Of a stretch of 64,000 bases of DNA, positions 17,378-26,265 are shown one piece after another. Source of the DNA: JADCCX01 sp031431475. GTDB lineage: Bacteria; Pseudomonadota; Alphaproteobacteria; Rhizobiales; Beijerinckiaceae. Under the pieces are notes generated by a model. The model made no database searches. It was not told where the DNA came from and saw only the letters and a program-made list of their open reading frames with translations. Position 1 is the stretch's first letter. The number at the start of each line of letters is the position of its first letter. Position numbers and translations under genes: made by a program. Where the stretch lies: the NCBI GenBank assembly GCA_031431475.1, contig JANPDL010000016.1, forward strand, positions 26,941 through 90,940, written 5' to 3'.

Positions 17378-18700
17378 ATGTCGATGCCAGAACTTTCCGT
17401 GATAGACATCGCGCGTCTCGTGGCAAGCGGCCAGACGGCAAGCCGTTCTATTGTCCGGAATTCGCTCGACGCAATCAGTGTCGAGAATGACAAGCTGCAT
17501 GCCTTTTTCGAGGTCTTTGCAGACGCCGCCGTGCAGCGCGCCGAGGAGCTCGACCGGATTGCCGTTCGATCCGGGCCTGTTGGACCGCTCCATGGCGTGC
17601 CGATTGCTGTGAAAGATCTCGCAGAAATCGACGGTCGCTCGCCGGGGTTCGGCTCAAAATGCTATGCCGCAAGGGATGGAGCAACGACGGCACCGGCCAT
17701 CCAGCGCCTGATCGATGCCGGCGCGATTATTATCGGCATGACGCATATGGTCGAGTTCGCGATTGGCGGCTGGGGAACCAACCATGCCATGGGCACGCCC
17801 TGGAATCCAATTGACCGCGGCGTGCATCGTGTTCCTGGCGGCTCTAGCAGCGGCTCCGCCGTTGCCGTTGCAGCAGGATTAGTTCCGGCGGCCATCGGAT
17901 CGGACACGGGCGGATCGATCCGCATTCCGGCGTCCCTCTGCGGACTTGTCGGGCTCAAGCCGAGCGATGGGCTCATTTCGCTGGACGGCATCGCGCCACT
18001 TGCACCTACATTCGATACGCTCGGACCCATTGTCCGGAGCATCGCGGATGCACGTCTTCTCGCGTGTGTGCTGGCCGGGCTTCCGGTGGCGAAAAAGGGG
18101 CCGGGCAAGCTGCTTCGCATCGGGGTGCCGACAACCCGGCAACTCGACCCTTGCGATACGGACATTCTTGAAAACTATCAGCGTTCGATCCGAACCCTGC
18201 GGGCGGCGGGGCACACCATTGAGACGTTCTCATTCCCGCTGGAAATGACAGAGTATCAGGCACTGAACGGCATTATCGTTGCCTATGAGGCCTATGGCCA
18301 CCACAGGATGACCGTCGAGGATCTCTCGACCCCGCTGGACCCTTATGTTCGCCAGCGCGTTCTGGCAGGCCGAGAGGTCAATGAAGCGCAGTATGCCGAT
18401 CTGATCAGCCAGCGTCGTGCAGCCATTGCGGCGTTCAGATCGGCGATCAACCATCTTGACGTGTTGGTGATGCCGAGCACCCCCCTGCCGGCGATCCCTG
18501 TCAGCGCGGTCGATGAGGCCACGATTCCGATGTCGCGCTATACTCGTGTGGCCAACTACCTTGCGCTTTGCGCGCTAAGTCTTCCGAACGGATTCACGGC
18601 CTCAGGCCTACCCACCGGGCTGCAGCTCATGTGCTTGGCAGGCAAAGACACGCAGCTTTTGGACTTCGCCGAAGCCCTTGCAGAACCAGCTTCAGCCTGA
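17378..18700 (+). CDS. amidase signature family hydrolase
   Basis: 440 residues. The Ser-cisSer-Lys triad can be placed: Lys in PIAVKDLAEIDG, the Ser-rich GGSSSGSAVAVAAGLVP, and the nucleophile loop GSDTGGSIRIPASLCGLVG. The C-terminus SLPNGFTASGLPTGLQLMC is typical. It cleaves an amide to acid and ammonia or amine; the substrate is unknown. GatA is unlikely because gatB and gatC are absent. ATG 17378 is preferred over 17327, which would add 17 residues outside the family. Same strand as the desulfhydrase, 63 bases apart. Confidence 0.9.
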   Translation: MSMPELSVIDIARLVASGQTASRSIVRNSLDAISVENDKLHAFFEVFADAAVQRAEELDRIAVRSGPVGPLHGVPIAVKDLAEIDGRSPGFGSKCYAARDGATTAPAIQRLIDAGAIIIGMTHMVEFAIGGWGTNHAMGTPWNPIDRGVHRVPGGSSSGSAVAVAAGLVPAAIGSDTGGSIRIPASLCGLVGLKPSDGLISLDGIAPLAPTFDTLGPIVRSIADARLLACVLAGLPVAKKGPGKLLRIGVPTTRQLDPCDTDILENYQRSIRTLRAAGHTIETFSFPLEMTEYQALNGIIVAYEAYGHHRMTVEDLSTPLDPYVRQRVLAGREVNEAQYADLISQRRAAIAAFRSAINHLDVLVMPSTPLPAIPVSAVDEATIPMSRYTRVANYLALCALSLPNGFTASGLPTGLQLMCLAGKDTQLLDFAEALAEPASA

Positions 18701-18827
18701 TTGGGAAATGGCGATGCTCGCCAACTGCCATGCAGCTCTCTTGTCGTTGCCCCCACAAGCGGGATCGCATTGACGTCGATGATTGCCCGCTGCTCGCGTC
18801 GGTCTCCTTGGCCAGAAACGCTCTTCC

Positions 18828-19604
18828 TCACATCGCTGCCATGGCGGCTACAAACTCTCTAGAACCACAAGCGAAGCACAACGGCCGCGTGAGTGTTGTG
18901 GACGTCCAGTCCGTGGAGTCGATGAATCCGAGGCTTTCCAGGATCGGCAATGCGGCCATAACATCCCAGCTTGCGATGCCGTCGCAGTAGAAACCGTCCA
19001 CATATCCCTGAGCCATATCCATGAGCATAATTGCTGCCGACCCGCAGCTCCGGAAATCGAGCCTTAGAGTCTCGATGATATGGCGCACGATAGTCAGGCG
19101 GCGCGCGGAGGGAACGGCCGGATGCAGGCTAAGACCGATCTGCGCCCGCGACATATCGAACGGAGCAGGAGGGCCCAACGCCGTCCCGTTCATTGTGGCT
19201 CGTTCCCCGAAACCGCCGCGGAACAACTGGTTTTTGACGGGAAGATAGAGGACGCCGAACTGCGGTCGACCGTCGGCGAACAGACCGATTGAAACGGCCC
19301 ACTGATCGTTGCCGCGCACGAAATTGGCGGTACCGTCGATGGGGTCGACAACCCAGAGGCGGCCGCTGATCGCTTCCGTTCGTGCGCCCTCTTCGCCAAG
19401 AACGCCGTCGCTTGGAAACAGCCGCCGAAGACCCTTGATGATATGGTCTTCGACCGCCTGATCAGCCTCCGTCACAAGATCGAGATGGCCCTTCATCATG
19501 ACGGGCAAGGTCGCGACATGTGCAAATTGCCGCATGGCCAATACGCCTGCTGTTCTAGCCAGGGACGCGACAGCATCACCTTCCGCCTGGGTAAGCTTGG
19601 ACAT
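18828..19604 (-). CDS. inositol-monophosphatase family phosphatase
   Basis: 258 residues. The metal-binding set is complete: GEEG (about residue 70), DPIDGTANFVRG and the C-terminal WDVMAALPILESLG. Family enzymes hydrolyse inositol-1-phosphate and related sugar or polyol phosphates with Mg2+. It lies about 100 bases after the last permease gene of the ABC operon, same strand, so it may dephosphorylate the imported compound. No clear RBS separates ATG 19604 from ATG 19616 four codons upstream. Confidence 0.88.
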   Translation of the reverse strand: MSKLTQAEGDAVASLARTAGVLAMRQFAHVATLPVMMKGHLDLVTEADQAVEDHIIKGLRRLFPSDGVLGEEGARTEAISGRLWVVDPIDGTANFVRGNDQWAVSIGLFADGRPQFGVLYLPVKNQLFRGGFGERATMNGTALGPPAPFDMSRAQIGLSLHPAVPSARRLTIVRHIIETLRLDFRSCGSAAIMLMDMAQGYVDGFYCDGIASWDVMAALPILESLGFIDSTDWTSTTLTRPLCFACGSREFVAAMAAM

Positions 19605-19709
19605 GATTAATTGCATTCGGCATCGTCGCGAACCAGAGGCGTTTCCTTGTGGTTCGCGAAAACATGAAGATCGGAGAGATGCGGGAGAAGCATGGATCGT
19701 CCTGAGCTG

Positions 19710-20534
19710 TTACCGAATGCCGGCGCGCATGAAGCTCTGCACGAACTGCCGCTGGAAAATGAGGAAGGCGAGCAGGAGCGGCGCTACCGACAACAGCGTC
19801 GCCGCTGTCACCAGACTCCAGTCAATACCCTGTTCGATGGTTGCGAAGACTTGAAGTCCGACGGTGATCGGCCGGGTGCCCACTGAATTCGACACGACGA
19901 GCGGCCAGAGGAAGTTGTTCCAGTGGTAGCTGACCGTGACCAGACCGAAGGCGATCAGCGTCGGCCGGGCGATGGGAATGTACACACGCCAGAGTGTCTG
20001 CATCGGATTGGCGCCTTCAAGCCGGGCCGCCTCCTCAAGCTCCTTGGGCACGCCCTTGAACGTCTGGCGGATCAGAAAGATGCCGAAGGCGGAAGCCATA
20101 TAGGGTAGGCCCATACCGACAATCGTATCGATCAGCCCCAGCTTGCCGAGCGTCCTGTAGTTCTCGACGAGCAACGCCTCGGGCATGATCATGAGCTGCA
20201 GCAGGACCAGCGAAAACAGCAGGTCGGAGCCTCTGAACGGAAAGCACACAAAGGCGTAGGCGGCCAAAGTGCAGATCACCAGTTGGCAAGCGAGTACCAG
20301 CGAGACGAGCATGAAGCTGTTGAGGAAGTACTGGGCGAAAGGTGCCGCGTGCCAGGCTCGTTCGAAGTTTTCCAGCGTGAGCGGTGCCATGAGTACGAAT
20401 CGGGCGGCAAACGCCGGTGGATGGAACGCTGTCCAGATCGCATAAAGCAGTGGAGCGACCCAGATCAGGGCGAGCGCCCAGCCTGCGATGTGAACAAGGG
20501 CGCTTCCGGTGCGTGCCACGACAATGGTGTTCAT
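19710..20534 (-). CDS. carbohydrate ABC permease, UgpE/MalG type
   Basis: 274 residues with six predicted membrane segments and the CUT1 EAA loop VPKELEEAARLEGANPMQTL, followed by IPIARPTLIAFGLV. It starts inside the stop codon of the partner permease (ATGA at 20531-20534). It forms the pore with the UgpA-like protein. The longer frame to 20807 reads into the upstream gene and is not supported. Confidence 0.92.
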   Translation of the reverse strand: MNTIVVARTGSALVHIAGWALALIWVAPLLYAIWTAFHPPAFAARFVLMAPLTLENFERAWHAAPFAQYFLNSFMLVSLVLACQLVICTLAAYAFVCFPFRGSDLLFSLVLLQLMIMPEALLVENYRTLGKLGLIDTIVGMGLPYMASAFGIFLIRQTFKGVPKELEEAARLEGANPMQTLWRVYIPIARPTLIAFGLVTVSYHWNNFLWPLVVSNSVGTRPITVGLQVFATIEQGIDWSLVTAATLLSVAPLLLAFLIFQRQFVQSFMRAGIR

Positions 20535-21406
20535 CTGTAATGAACTCGCTTGTCGGCATAGCCAAACTGGAACAGCGCGATTACCGCCAGGATGGTCAGC
20601 AGCACCACCGTTATCGCTGCCGCGTAGTTCGTGTCCCAGAAACCGAAGCCAACCTGATAGAGATAATAAAGCAGCAGCATTGTCGTATTGTCTGGACCAC
20701 CCTTGGTCATCGCCACCACGTGGTCCACGAGGCGGAAAGCGCCGATCACCGCATTGATCGCGATGAACAGAGTCGTGGGCATCAGCAATGGGATTACGAC
20801 CCGCCACAATCGTTGCCAGTAGGTCGCACCCTCAAGATCGGCTGCTTCGAGCAGGGTTGGAGAAATCTGCTGTAGCCCAGCCAGGTAGAAGATCATGAAG
20901 AAGCCGGCCTCCTTCCAGACAGTGATGGCGATCAGAGCCCAAAGCGCTGTGTCGCGGTTGCCGAGGAGGTTATAGCCGCCCAGGCCAACGACCGAGAGTA
21001 TCTGGTCGATGAGGCCGTAGTCGGGCGCGTAGAAGAAGAGCCAGATGTTGGCGACCGCAACCATCGGCAGCACTGTGGGCGTGAAGAAGGCTATCCGCAT
21101 CGCGGTCGTGCCACGCAGACGGCCCTGAACAAGTAGCGCCATCGTCAGAGCGAGCACGATGGAGAGGGGTATAGTGACCGCTGCGTAGACCGCGTTGTTG
21201 GTCATCGCCTTCCAGAACACCGGGTCGACGGCCATTCTGGCGTAGTGGTCGGCGCCGATGAAGACCGATTGGCGTCGACCACGAGGCGTCGAGTAGAAGC
21301 TGTTGATCAGCGTCGTCAGGATCGGCTGATAGGTGAATACCCACAGCAGCACCGTTGCCGGCAGCAGCAGCAGACTTCCCCAAAGCGCGTTGCGCGAAAG
21401 CTTCAT
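20531..21406 (-). CDS. carbohydrate ABC permease, UgpA/MalF type
   Basis: 291 residues with six membrane segments. The start WGSLLLLPATVLLWVFTYQP and the loop SPTLLEAADLEGATYWQRLW (EAA motif) are typical of UgpA-like CUT1 permeases. It sits 20 bases after the binding-protein gene and is coupled to the second permease. Confidence 0.92.
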   Translation of the reverse strand: MKLSRNALWGSLLLLPATVLLWVFTYQPILTTLINSFYSTPRGRRQSVFIGADHYARMAVDPVFWKAMTNNAVYAAVTIPLSIVLALTMALLVQGRLRGTTAMRIAFFTPTVLPMVAVANIWLFFYAPDYGLIDQILSVVGLGGYNLLGNRDTALWALIAITVWKEAGFFMIFYLAGLQQISPTLLEAADLEGATYWQRLWRVVIPLLMPTTLFIAINAVIGAFRLVDHVVAMTKGGPDNTTMLLLYYLYQVGFGFWDTNYAAAITVVLLTILAVIALFQFGYADKRVHYR

Positions 21407-21426
21407 CGAGCCGATCCCTGGTGACG

Positions 21427-22728
21427 TCAGCGGCGATAGGGCTTGAGGATCGCGTCGATCTCTGTCTGCGCGTCCGCCAAAGCCCTCTGAGGCGTCTTGG
21501 ACCCTGTGAGGGCAGCGCCGATCGCGTCGTTCAGCACTTTTGTCGTGCGGGCGTTCTCATAGGTCGAGAACTCGGGTACCGAGTTCAGGATCTGCCGACG
21601 CGCCACCGTGGCGGCCGGCGTCTCCTGGACATAGTTCCTGAGCGTGCTGGTCTCCCAGGCGCCGTCGCGCGGCGCCACATATCCGGTCTGGACGCACCAG
21701 TCCGCGAGCAGTTCGTCGGACGTCATGAACTTGATGAACTTGAACCCCGCCTCCTTCTCGGCCTGCGAGGCCTTGTTGAAGATATAGAAGTTGCCGCCGC
21801 CCAATACGGAGGCTGGCTTCACCTTGCCGGGGAAAGGCGCAACGCCGAAATCGAAGGTCGCCTGGCGCTTGATGTTCGTCAGGTTGCCCGTTGTTGTCCA
21901 GATCATGGCGATGCGGTTCTCCAGGAAGTCGCTTGGCGTTGTGCCCCACTCCTGGATCCCGGGCGGATGGACACCCTCCGTCTTGCTCAGGTCGATCCAG
22001 AACTGCAGCGCCTCGACCACCCGCGGGTCCGTCAAAGTCACCTGCGTGCCGTCCTCCTTGAACAGCGTGGCTCCGTTCTGCGCAGCCAGGGCGCCGAACA
22101 GCCACTGCGACGATCCGACGTTGCCCGGAATTCCGACACCCCAGCGGGTCGTGCGGCCCGAGGTGTCCTTGCGCAGGACGGCCTTGCCGTAGCGGACCAT
22201 CTCTTCCCAGGTGGTGGGATACTTCTCCGGGTCGAGACCTGACTCTGCGAAGGCCTTCTTGTTCCAATAGAGCACGGCCGTCGATCGCTGGAACGGCGCT
22301 GACCAGAGCTTGCCGTCCACCTGCGCGCTCTTGAGATACGCCGGCATAAAACCCGCGACCCAGCGGCGGTCCTCTTCGGACTTGATGAAGGAGTCGAACG
22401 GCTCGATCAGGTTCTCATCGAGGAACGTGTAGATGTCAGTCGCAAGCAGCACGGCGACGGTTGGCGGCTTGCCGCTCTTGGCGGCCGTGATCGACTTGGT
22501 AGTCGTGTCGAGATAGTTGCCGGCGTAGACGGCCTCGACGTCGATTTCGGGGTTGGCGGCCTTGAAGCGCGCGACGTAGCCGTCGATCACCTTGGTCAGC
22601 GATCCGCCAACCTGAACCGGATAGTAGAAGCTGATCTTCGCGCTCTGTCCGCGTACCGCGGCGGGCATTGCTACGGCTCCCAGAGCGGCCAGCGCCCCTT
22701 TGCCCATTGTCCTGCGAGATATCCTCAT
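21427..22728 (-). CDS. ABC substrate-binding protein, UgpB-like
   Basis: 433 residues. The N-terminus RISRRTMGKGALAALGAVAM has a twin-arginine pattern and a cut site after AVRGQ, so export by Tat is likely. The mature protein has family 1 landmarks: YVARFKAANPEIDVEAVYAG, LLATDIYTFLDENLIEP and WSAPFQRSTAVLYWNKKAF. This is the layout of UgpB, the glycerol-3-phosphate binder, but related proteins take other sugars and polyols. Confidence 0.9.
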   Translation of the reverse strand: MRISRRTMGKGALAALGAVAMPAAVRGQSAKISFYYPVQVGGSLTKVIDGYVARFKAANPEIDVEAVYAGNYLDTTTKSITAAKSGKPPTVAVLLATDIYTFLDENLIEPFDSFIKSEEDRRWVAGFMPAYLKSAQVDGKLWSAPFQRSTAVLYWNKKAFAESGLDPEKYPTTWEEMVRYGKAVLRKDTSGRTTRWGVGIPGNVGSSQWLFGALAAQNGATLFKEDGTQVTLTDPRVVEALQFWIDLSKTEGVHPPGIQEWGTTPSDFLENRIAMIWTTTGNLTNIKRQATFDFGVAPFPGKVKPASVLGGGNFYIFNKASQAEKEAGFKFIKFMTSDELLADWCVQTGYVAPRDGAWETSTLRNYVQETPAATVARRQILNSVPEFSTYENARTTKVLNDAIGAALTGSKTPQRALADAQTEIDAILKPYRR

Positions 22729-22809
22729 GTCGTCCTCCTCTGCGTTCCGACGGCCGATTTTCGGCTCGTTCTGTTGTGGATCCTATGCGACGAAGCTCGG
22801 CTGGCGGTC

Positions 22810-23805
22810 CTATATCCGCCGGTCGGTGGCGTGGTCGAAGTTACTTTCGGCGTGATTGGGCCATGTCAGATAGGCGGTCGAACCCGGTCCGACATTGGGT
22901 CGACCGGGCGTCCTGATGAACAGGACCTGCCCCTCGTAGCGGCACGCCGTGACCGTATCGGCACCGAAGTACTCGGACCCTTCGACCTCGACCCTGAGCC
23001 CGCTGTCACCGAATGCGATGTCCTCCGGTCGAATGCCCACTTTGCGTGCACCAGCCTGCCCTCCGGCATACGGCAGCGTGACGATATTCATCGGCGGAGT
23101 GCCGATGAATTCGCCTACGAAAACCGAAGCAGGCCGCTCGTAGAGATCGGCTGGCGTGCCGTTCTGCTCGATGCCTCCGTTGCGCATCAGGATGACCCGG
23201 TCGGCCATGCTCATCGCTTCGGATTGGTCATGGGTCACGAATACCATGGTGATGCCGAGCCGGCGCTGGAGCGCGCGTATTTCCGTGCGCATCTCGTGAC
23301 GTAACTTGGCATCAAGGTTGGAGAGCGGCTCGTCCATCAGGCAGATGCGGGTTTCGGCAATGAGGGCGCGCCCCAGCGCCACTCGCTGCTGCTGGCCCCC
23401 GGACAATTGTGAGGGCTTGCGATCGAGGAGGTGGGACAGCCCCAGAAGATCGACGACCTTGCCGAGACGCTCGCTCTGTTCCGCTTTGCGGACGCCGCGG
23501 ACCGAAAGCCCGAATAGGATGTTGTCAGCGACGTTCAGATGCGGAAACAGCGCATAGGACTGGAACACCATCGAAAGCTGGCGCATAGCGGGCGGCAGGG
23601 CCGTGACATCATGCCCATCGATCTTTATCGAACCCCCAGTCGGTGCGTCGAGTCCAGCGATCAGGCGCAATGTCGTGGATTTTCCGCAGCCTGATGGCCC
23701 AAGCAGGGCGAGCAGTTCACCTTGCTCGACGCGGAAATCGATGCCATCGACGGCTTGGAAATCGCCCCAGGATTTTGTTAAGCCGCTGACTTCGATCGTC
23801 GACAT
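22810..23805 (-). CDS. carbohydrate ABC importer ATPase, UgpC/MalK type
   Basis: 331 residues with Walker A GPSGCGKST, Q-loop VFQSYALFPH, signature LSGGQQQR, Walker B ICLMDEPLSNLD and switch His in FVTHDQSEAMS, followed by a TOBE domain (VGIRPEDIAF). It is nine bases after the DeoR gene stop and energises the UgpA/UgpE-type pair. The total length is slightly short for UgpC. Confidence 0.93.
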   Translation of the reverse strand: MSTIEVSGLTKSWGDFQAVDGIDFRVEQGELLALLGPSGCGKSTTLRLIAGLDAPTGGSIKIDGHDVTALPPAMRQLSMVFQSYALFPHLNVADNILFGLSVRGVRKAEQSERLGKVVDLLGLSHLLDRKPSQLSGGQQQRVALGRALIAETRICLMDEPLSNLDAKLRHEMRTEIRALQRRLGITMVFVTHDQSEAMSMADRVILMRNGGIEQNGTPADLYERPASVFVGEFIGTPPMNIVTLPYAGGQAGARKVGIRPEDIAFGDSGLRVEVEGSEYFGADTVTACRYEGQVLFIRTPGRPNVGPGSTAYLTWPNHAESNFDHATDRRI

Positions 23806-23813
23806 CTTTGTCC

Positions 23814-24593
23814 CTATGCGCGCAGGAGCAGCGAACCGTGCGCGGCGACTTTCGCGTCGGCCTCCGCGGGCGCGTTCTCGTCCGTCACGATGTATTCGAG
23901 TGCATCAATCCGGCTCACGACGGAAAGGGATGCGCGACCAAACTTCGAGGAATCCGCGACTACGATCGACGTCTTCGCGGCCCGGATCATCGCCTGCTGC
24001 ACACAGGCGGATTGCGGACTGGTGAGGCCGATCGTTCCCCGTTCAATGTCCACCGACGCCACGCTGAGGATCGCCTTGTCGGCATTAAATTGCCCCATCG
24101 CAGCGGCCGCGAGCGGCCCCGCGAAAGAATGGTTGACCGAGTGGAACTCGCCACCGATTACGAACAGACGGCTGCCACCCGTAGAGCTTGCAAGTTCCTG
24201 GCTCACATCGAGTCCGTTAGTGATGATAGTAAGGCTGCTGCGCAGGCCAAGGAGCCGGGCAACCTCGAGTGAGGTCGTACCGGCATCAATAACCACCGTA
24301 TCGCCATCGAGAACGAGTTCCGCCGCGGCCCTCGCGATTCGCTTCTTGGACTCGACGTTCGCGACCGTGCGGTCGCGGTTCGCCTGGTCGCGGGTGACTT
24401 GATCCACGAATAGCGCACCACCGTGCGTGCGCCGCAGAAGCCCTTGCGCCTCCAGTTCGGAGAGATCGCGACGCACGGTCGCGACGGACACGCCGAAAAG
24501 CTCCGTCAACGCCTGCACATCCACAAAGCGATGGGCGTGGACTTCCTCGAGTAGCCGGACGTGCCGCTGCAGTGCCGATAACTGAATGTTCAT
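23814..24593 (-). CDS. DeoR/GlpR-family repressor
   Basis: 259 residues. The N-terminal HTH reads VDVQALTELFGVSVATVRRD, then LSELEAQGLLRRTHGGAL, the DeoR signature. A DeoR C-terminal sensor domain follows (DGDTVVIDAGTTSLEVARLL, ITNGLDV). These sensors bind phosphorylated sugars. First gene of the ABC/phosphatase operon, so probably its local repressor. Start choice is uncertain: ATG 24593 and ATG 24620 are both in frame and neither has a good RBS. I prefer 24593 because the 24613-24646 repeat then lies wholly upstream. Confidence 0.9.
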   Translation of the reverse strand: MNIQLSALQRHVRLLEEVHAHRFVDVQALTELFGVSVATVRRDLSELEAQGLLRRTHGGALFVDQVTRDQANRDRTVANVESKKRIARAAAELVLDGDTVVIDAGTTSLEVARLLGLRSSLTIITNGLDVSQELASSTGGSRLFVIGGEFHSVNHSFAGPLAAAAMGQFNADKAILSVASVDIERGTIGLTSPQSACVQQAMIRAAKTSIVVADSSKFGRASLSVVSRIDALEYIVTDENAPAEADAKVAAHGSLLLRA

Positions 24594-24612
24594 CCCTACG
24601 CCATGATTGTTG

Positions 24613-24646
24613 ACGATCATATTTTTGATCTATAACGATCATATTT
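24613..24646. promoter_or_regulatory. direct-repeat operator upstream of the DeoR gene
   Basis: ACGATCATATTT occurs twice (24613-24624 and 24635-24646), 22 bases apart start to start, about two helix turns. An inverted GATC pair with TTTTT lies between. AT-rich, tandem or symmetric half-sites near the start are usual for DeoR/GlpR autoregulation. Very probably the site where the adjacent regulator acts. Confidence 0.6.
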
Positions 24647-25143
24647 AAGGAACAGTCAATAGCGATTCCGCGCAGGCGCTCACCAGATGCATCTCAAAAT
24701 TATCTTATGCGCCGCGTTGTTCATGATGTTAGAGCATCATTTTTTATTCATATTTTGCCTCAAAGCAATGAATCTTAGCGTGAAGCAAGGCCGCATTGCA
24801 GCGTATGCGACAGGAAGAAAGTCACCATTATTCTGATCGTATTCAATCAGGAATGGCGAACTCAACTCGCTCCAGGCGCTCCCGGATCGATCGCAGGGAG
24901 AACGATCACTCGCCAATTCCCCAGCGGCGAAACGGTGCCGATGTGGAATGTTTCGCGAGGTGTGCAAAGTGCCGCCAGCGAGTGTAGCCGCAAGTTCGTC
25001 GGCCAGGCAGCGCAGGGATTTATCGGCGAACTCTTCCGGCGTTTTTCCGTGGCAGTGACCGTTCAAATCTTTGCGGCGACTGTCCTGTTTCCATCGTCGT
25101 TCATCGACTTTGGCGTAACGCGCTGAACAGAAGGGACTTGAGC
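24647..25143. other. intergenic region before the SDR gene
   Basis: About 500 bases between two divergent genes. The left part is AT-rich (TTCATGATG, ATTTTTTATTCATATTTT) and may carry promoters. Open frames on both strands (24737-25066 minus, 24935-25126 plus) have no family features or good start sites; I do not support a gene. A decayed gene cannot be excluded. Confidence 0.5.
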
Positions 25144-25905
25144 ATGGGCAAAGCCCGCTATCCCGACCTCTCCGGACGCTCCGTGCTCGTCACAGGCGGT
25201 GGCACAGGCATCGGTGCGGCGATCACCACCGCATTCTCTAGGCAGGGCGCTCATGTAGCCTTCATTGACATTGCCGCAGAGCCCTCGGCGGCGCTCGCGA
25301 TCAGATTGCAGAACGAGGGCGGTAAGGCGATGTTCCTTCAAGCCGACCTGACCGACACCGCGGCGCTGCGCTCCGCGATCACGCAAGCCTGCGATGTACA
25401 TGGACCGCAGACGGTGCTCGTGAACAACGCCGCCCATGACGAGCGTCACGCTACCGTCGATGTAACCCCGGAATATTTTGACCAACGCATTGCCGTAAAT
25501 TTGAAGCATGCGTTCTTCGCGAGCCAAGCCGTTCTTCCCGGCATGCGTGCCGCAGGCGGAGGCTCAATCGTCAACTTCTCCTCGATCTCCTGGATGGCGG
25601 GCACGGGAGGATTAGCGATCTATACTGCCGCGAAGTCGGCGATGCTTGGCCTCACGCGGTCGCTCGCGCGTGACTACGGACCAGATAACATCCGCGTCAA
25701 TGCGGTTGCGCCGGGCTGGATCAGAACTGAACGCCAGGAGTTGCTGTGGATCACGTCGGAGGGCGAGCGAACCATGCTCGATAGGCAGTGCCTGAAACGC
25801 TGGCTCCAGCCCGAAGAAATTGCAGCCCTTGTGCTGTTCCTCGCATCGAATGCTGCCTCCGCGATCACCGGCCAGCACTACGTCGCGGATGGTGGGTGGA
25901 CTTGA
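25144..25905 (+). CDS. short-chain dehydrogenase/reductase
   Basis: 253 residues, classical SDR. Cofactor motif TGGGTGIG near residue 18, NNAA in LVNNAAHDERH, catalytic Ser in NFSSISWMAG and YTAAK for Tyr and Lys. Asp in FIDIAAEP after the second strand favours NAD(H). A substrate such as a sugar or polyol is likely but not shown. ATG 25144 has an AAGGG eight bases upstream; TTG 25138 is in frame but less likely. It is divergent from the DeoR operon and could act on its substrate. Confidence 0.9.
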   Translation: MGKARYPDLSGRSVLVTGGGTGIGAAITTAFSRQGAHVAFIDIAAEPSAALAIRLQNEGGKAMFLQADLTDTAALRSAITQACDVHGPQTVLVNNAAHDERHATVDVTPEYFDQRIAVNLKHAFFASQAVLPGMRAAGGGSIVNFSSISWMAGTGGLAIYTAAKSAMLGLTRSLARDYGPDNIRVNAVAPGWIRTERQELLWITSEGERTMLDRQCLKRWLQPEEIAALVLFLASNAASAITGQHYVADGGWT

Positions 25906-26265
25906 CGCATTTAAATGGGAGGATGCGGAGCCGAACCGGTGTACCGGAGATATCGATTGAGCAAACGCTCAAGCAGATTCATCTATGTTCTCCAAGGGCT
26001 ATCAGGCGGGAATGCTTGGGAATGAATAGATAGGATCATTGGAGGTGACGAACAGGTCGAAGGGCTGCCCGCACCTTTGACGCGAGTTGCGCGCCCTGAG
26101 GTGAATGAAGCAGACTTGGCCAGTTCCCACAATTAAACCTGGAACTGGCTGGGCGCCGTAAGCTGGACGCAGGCCAATCGGCGGTATGCGATAGAAATTC
26201 CAACTTTTTCTGAGTCGTCAGTCATCTGCAGCAATGCTGGGGCATGGAGCGAAGGAGAAGGTCTA
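25906..26265. other. intergenic region between convergent genes
   Basis: 360 bases without a supported gene. The only clear structure is the hairpin at 26119-26149. The two flanking genes converge here. Confidence 0.5.
26119..26149. terminator. 9-bp stem hairpin between convergent genes
   Basis: GCCAGTTCC (26119-26127) and GGAACTGGC (26141-26149) form a perfect 9-bp stem with a 13-base AT-rich loop. There is no following T run in either direction, so a rho-independent terminator is not certain. Position between converging genes fits transcript ending. Confidence 0.4.

Noticed and set aside
24737..25066. 109-codon minus-strand frame before the SDR gene
   Set aside because: No domain, no RBS; it occupies a likely divergent promoter region. 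A decayed gene is possible but not shown.
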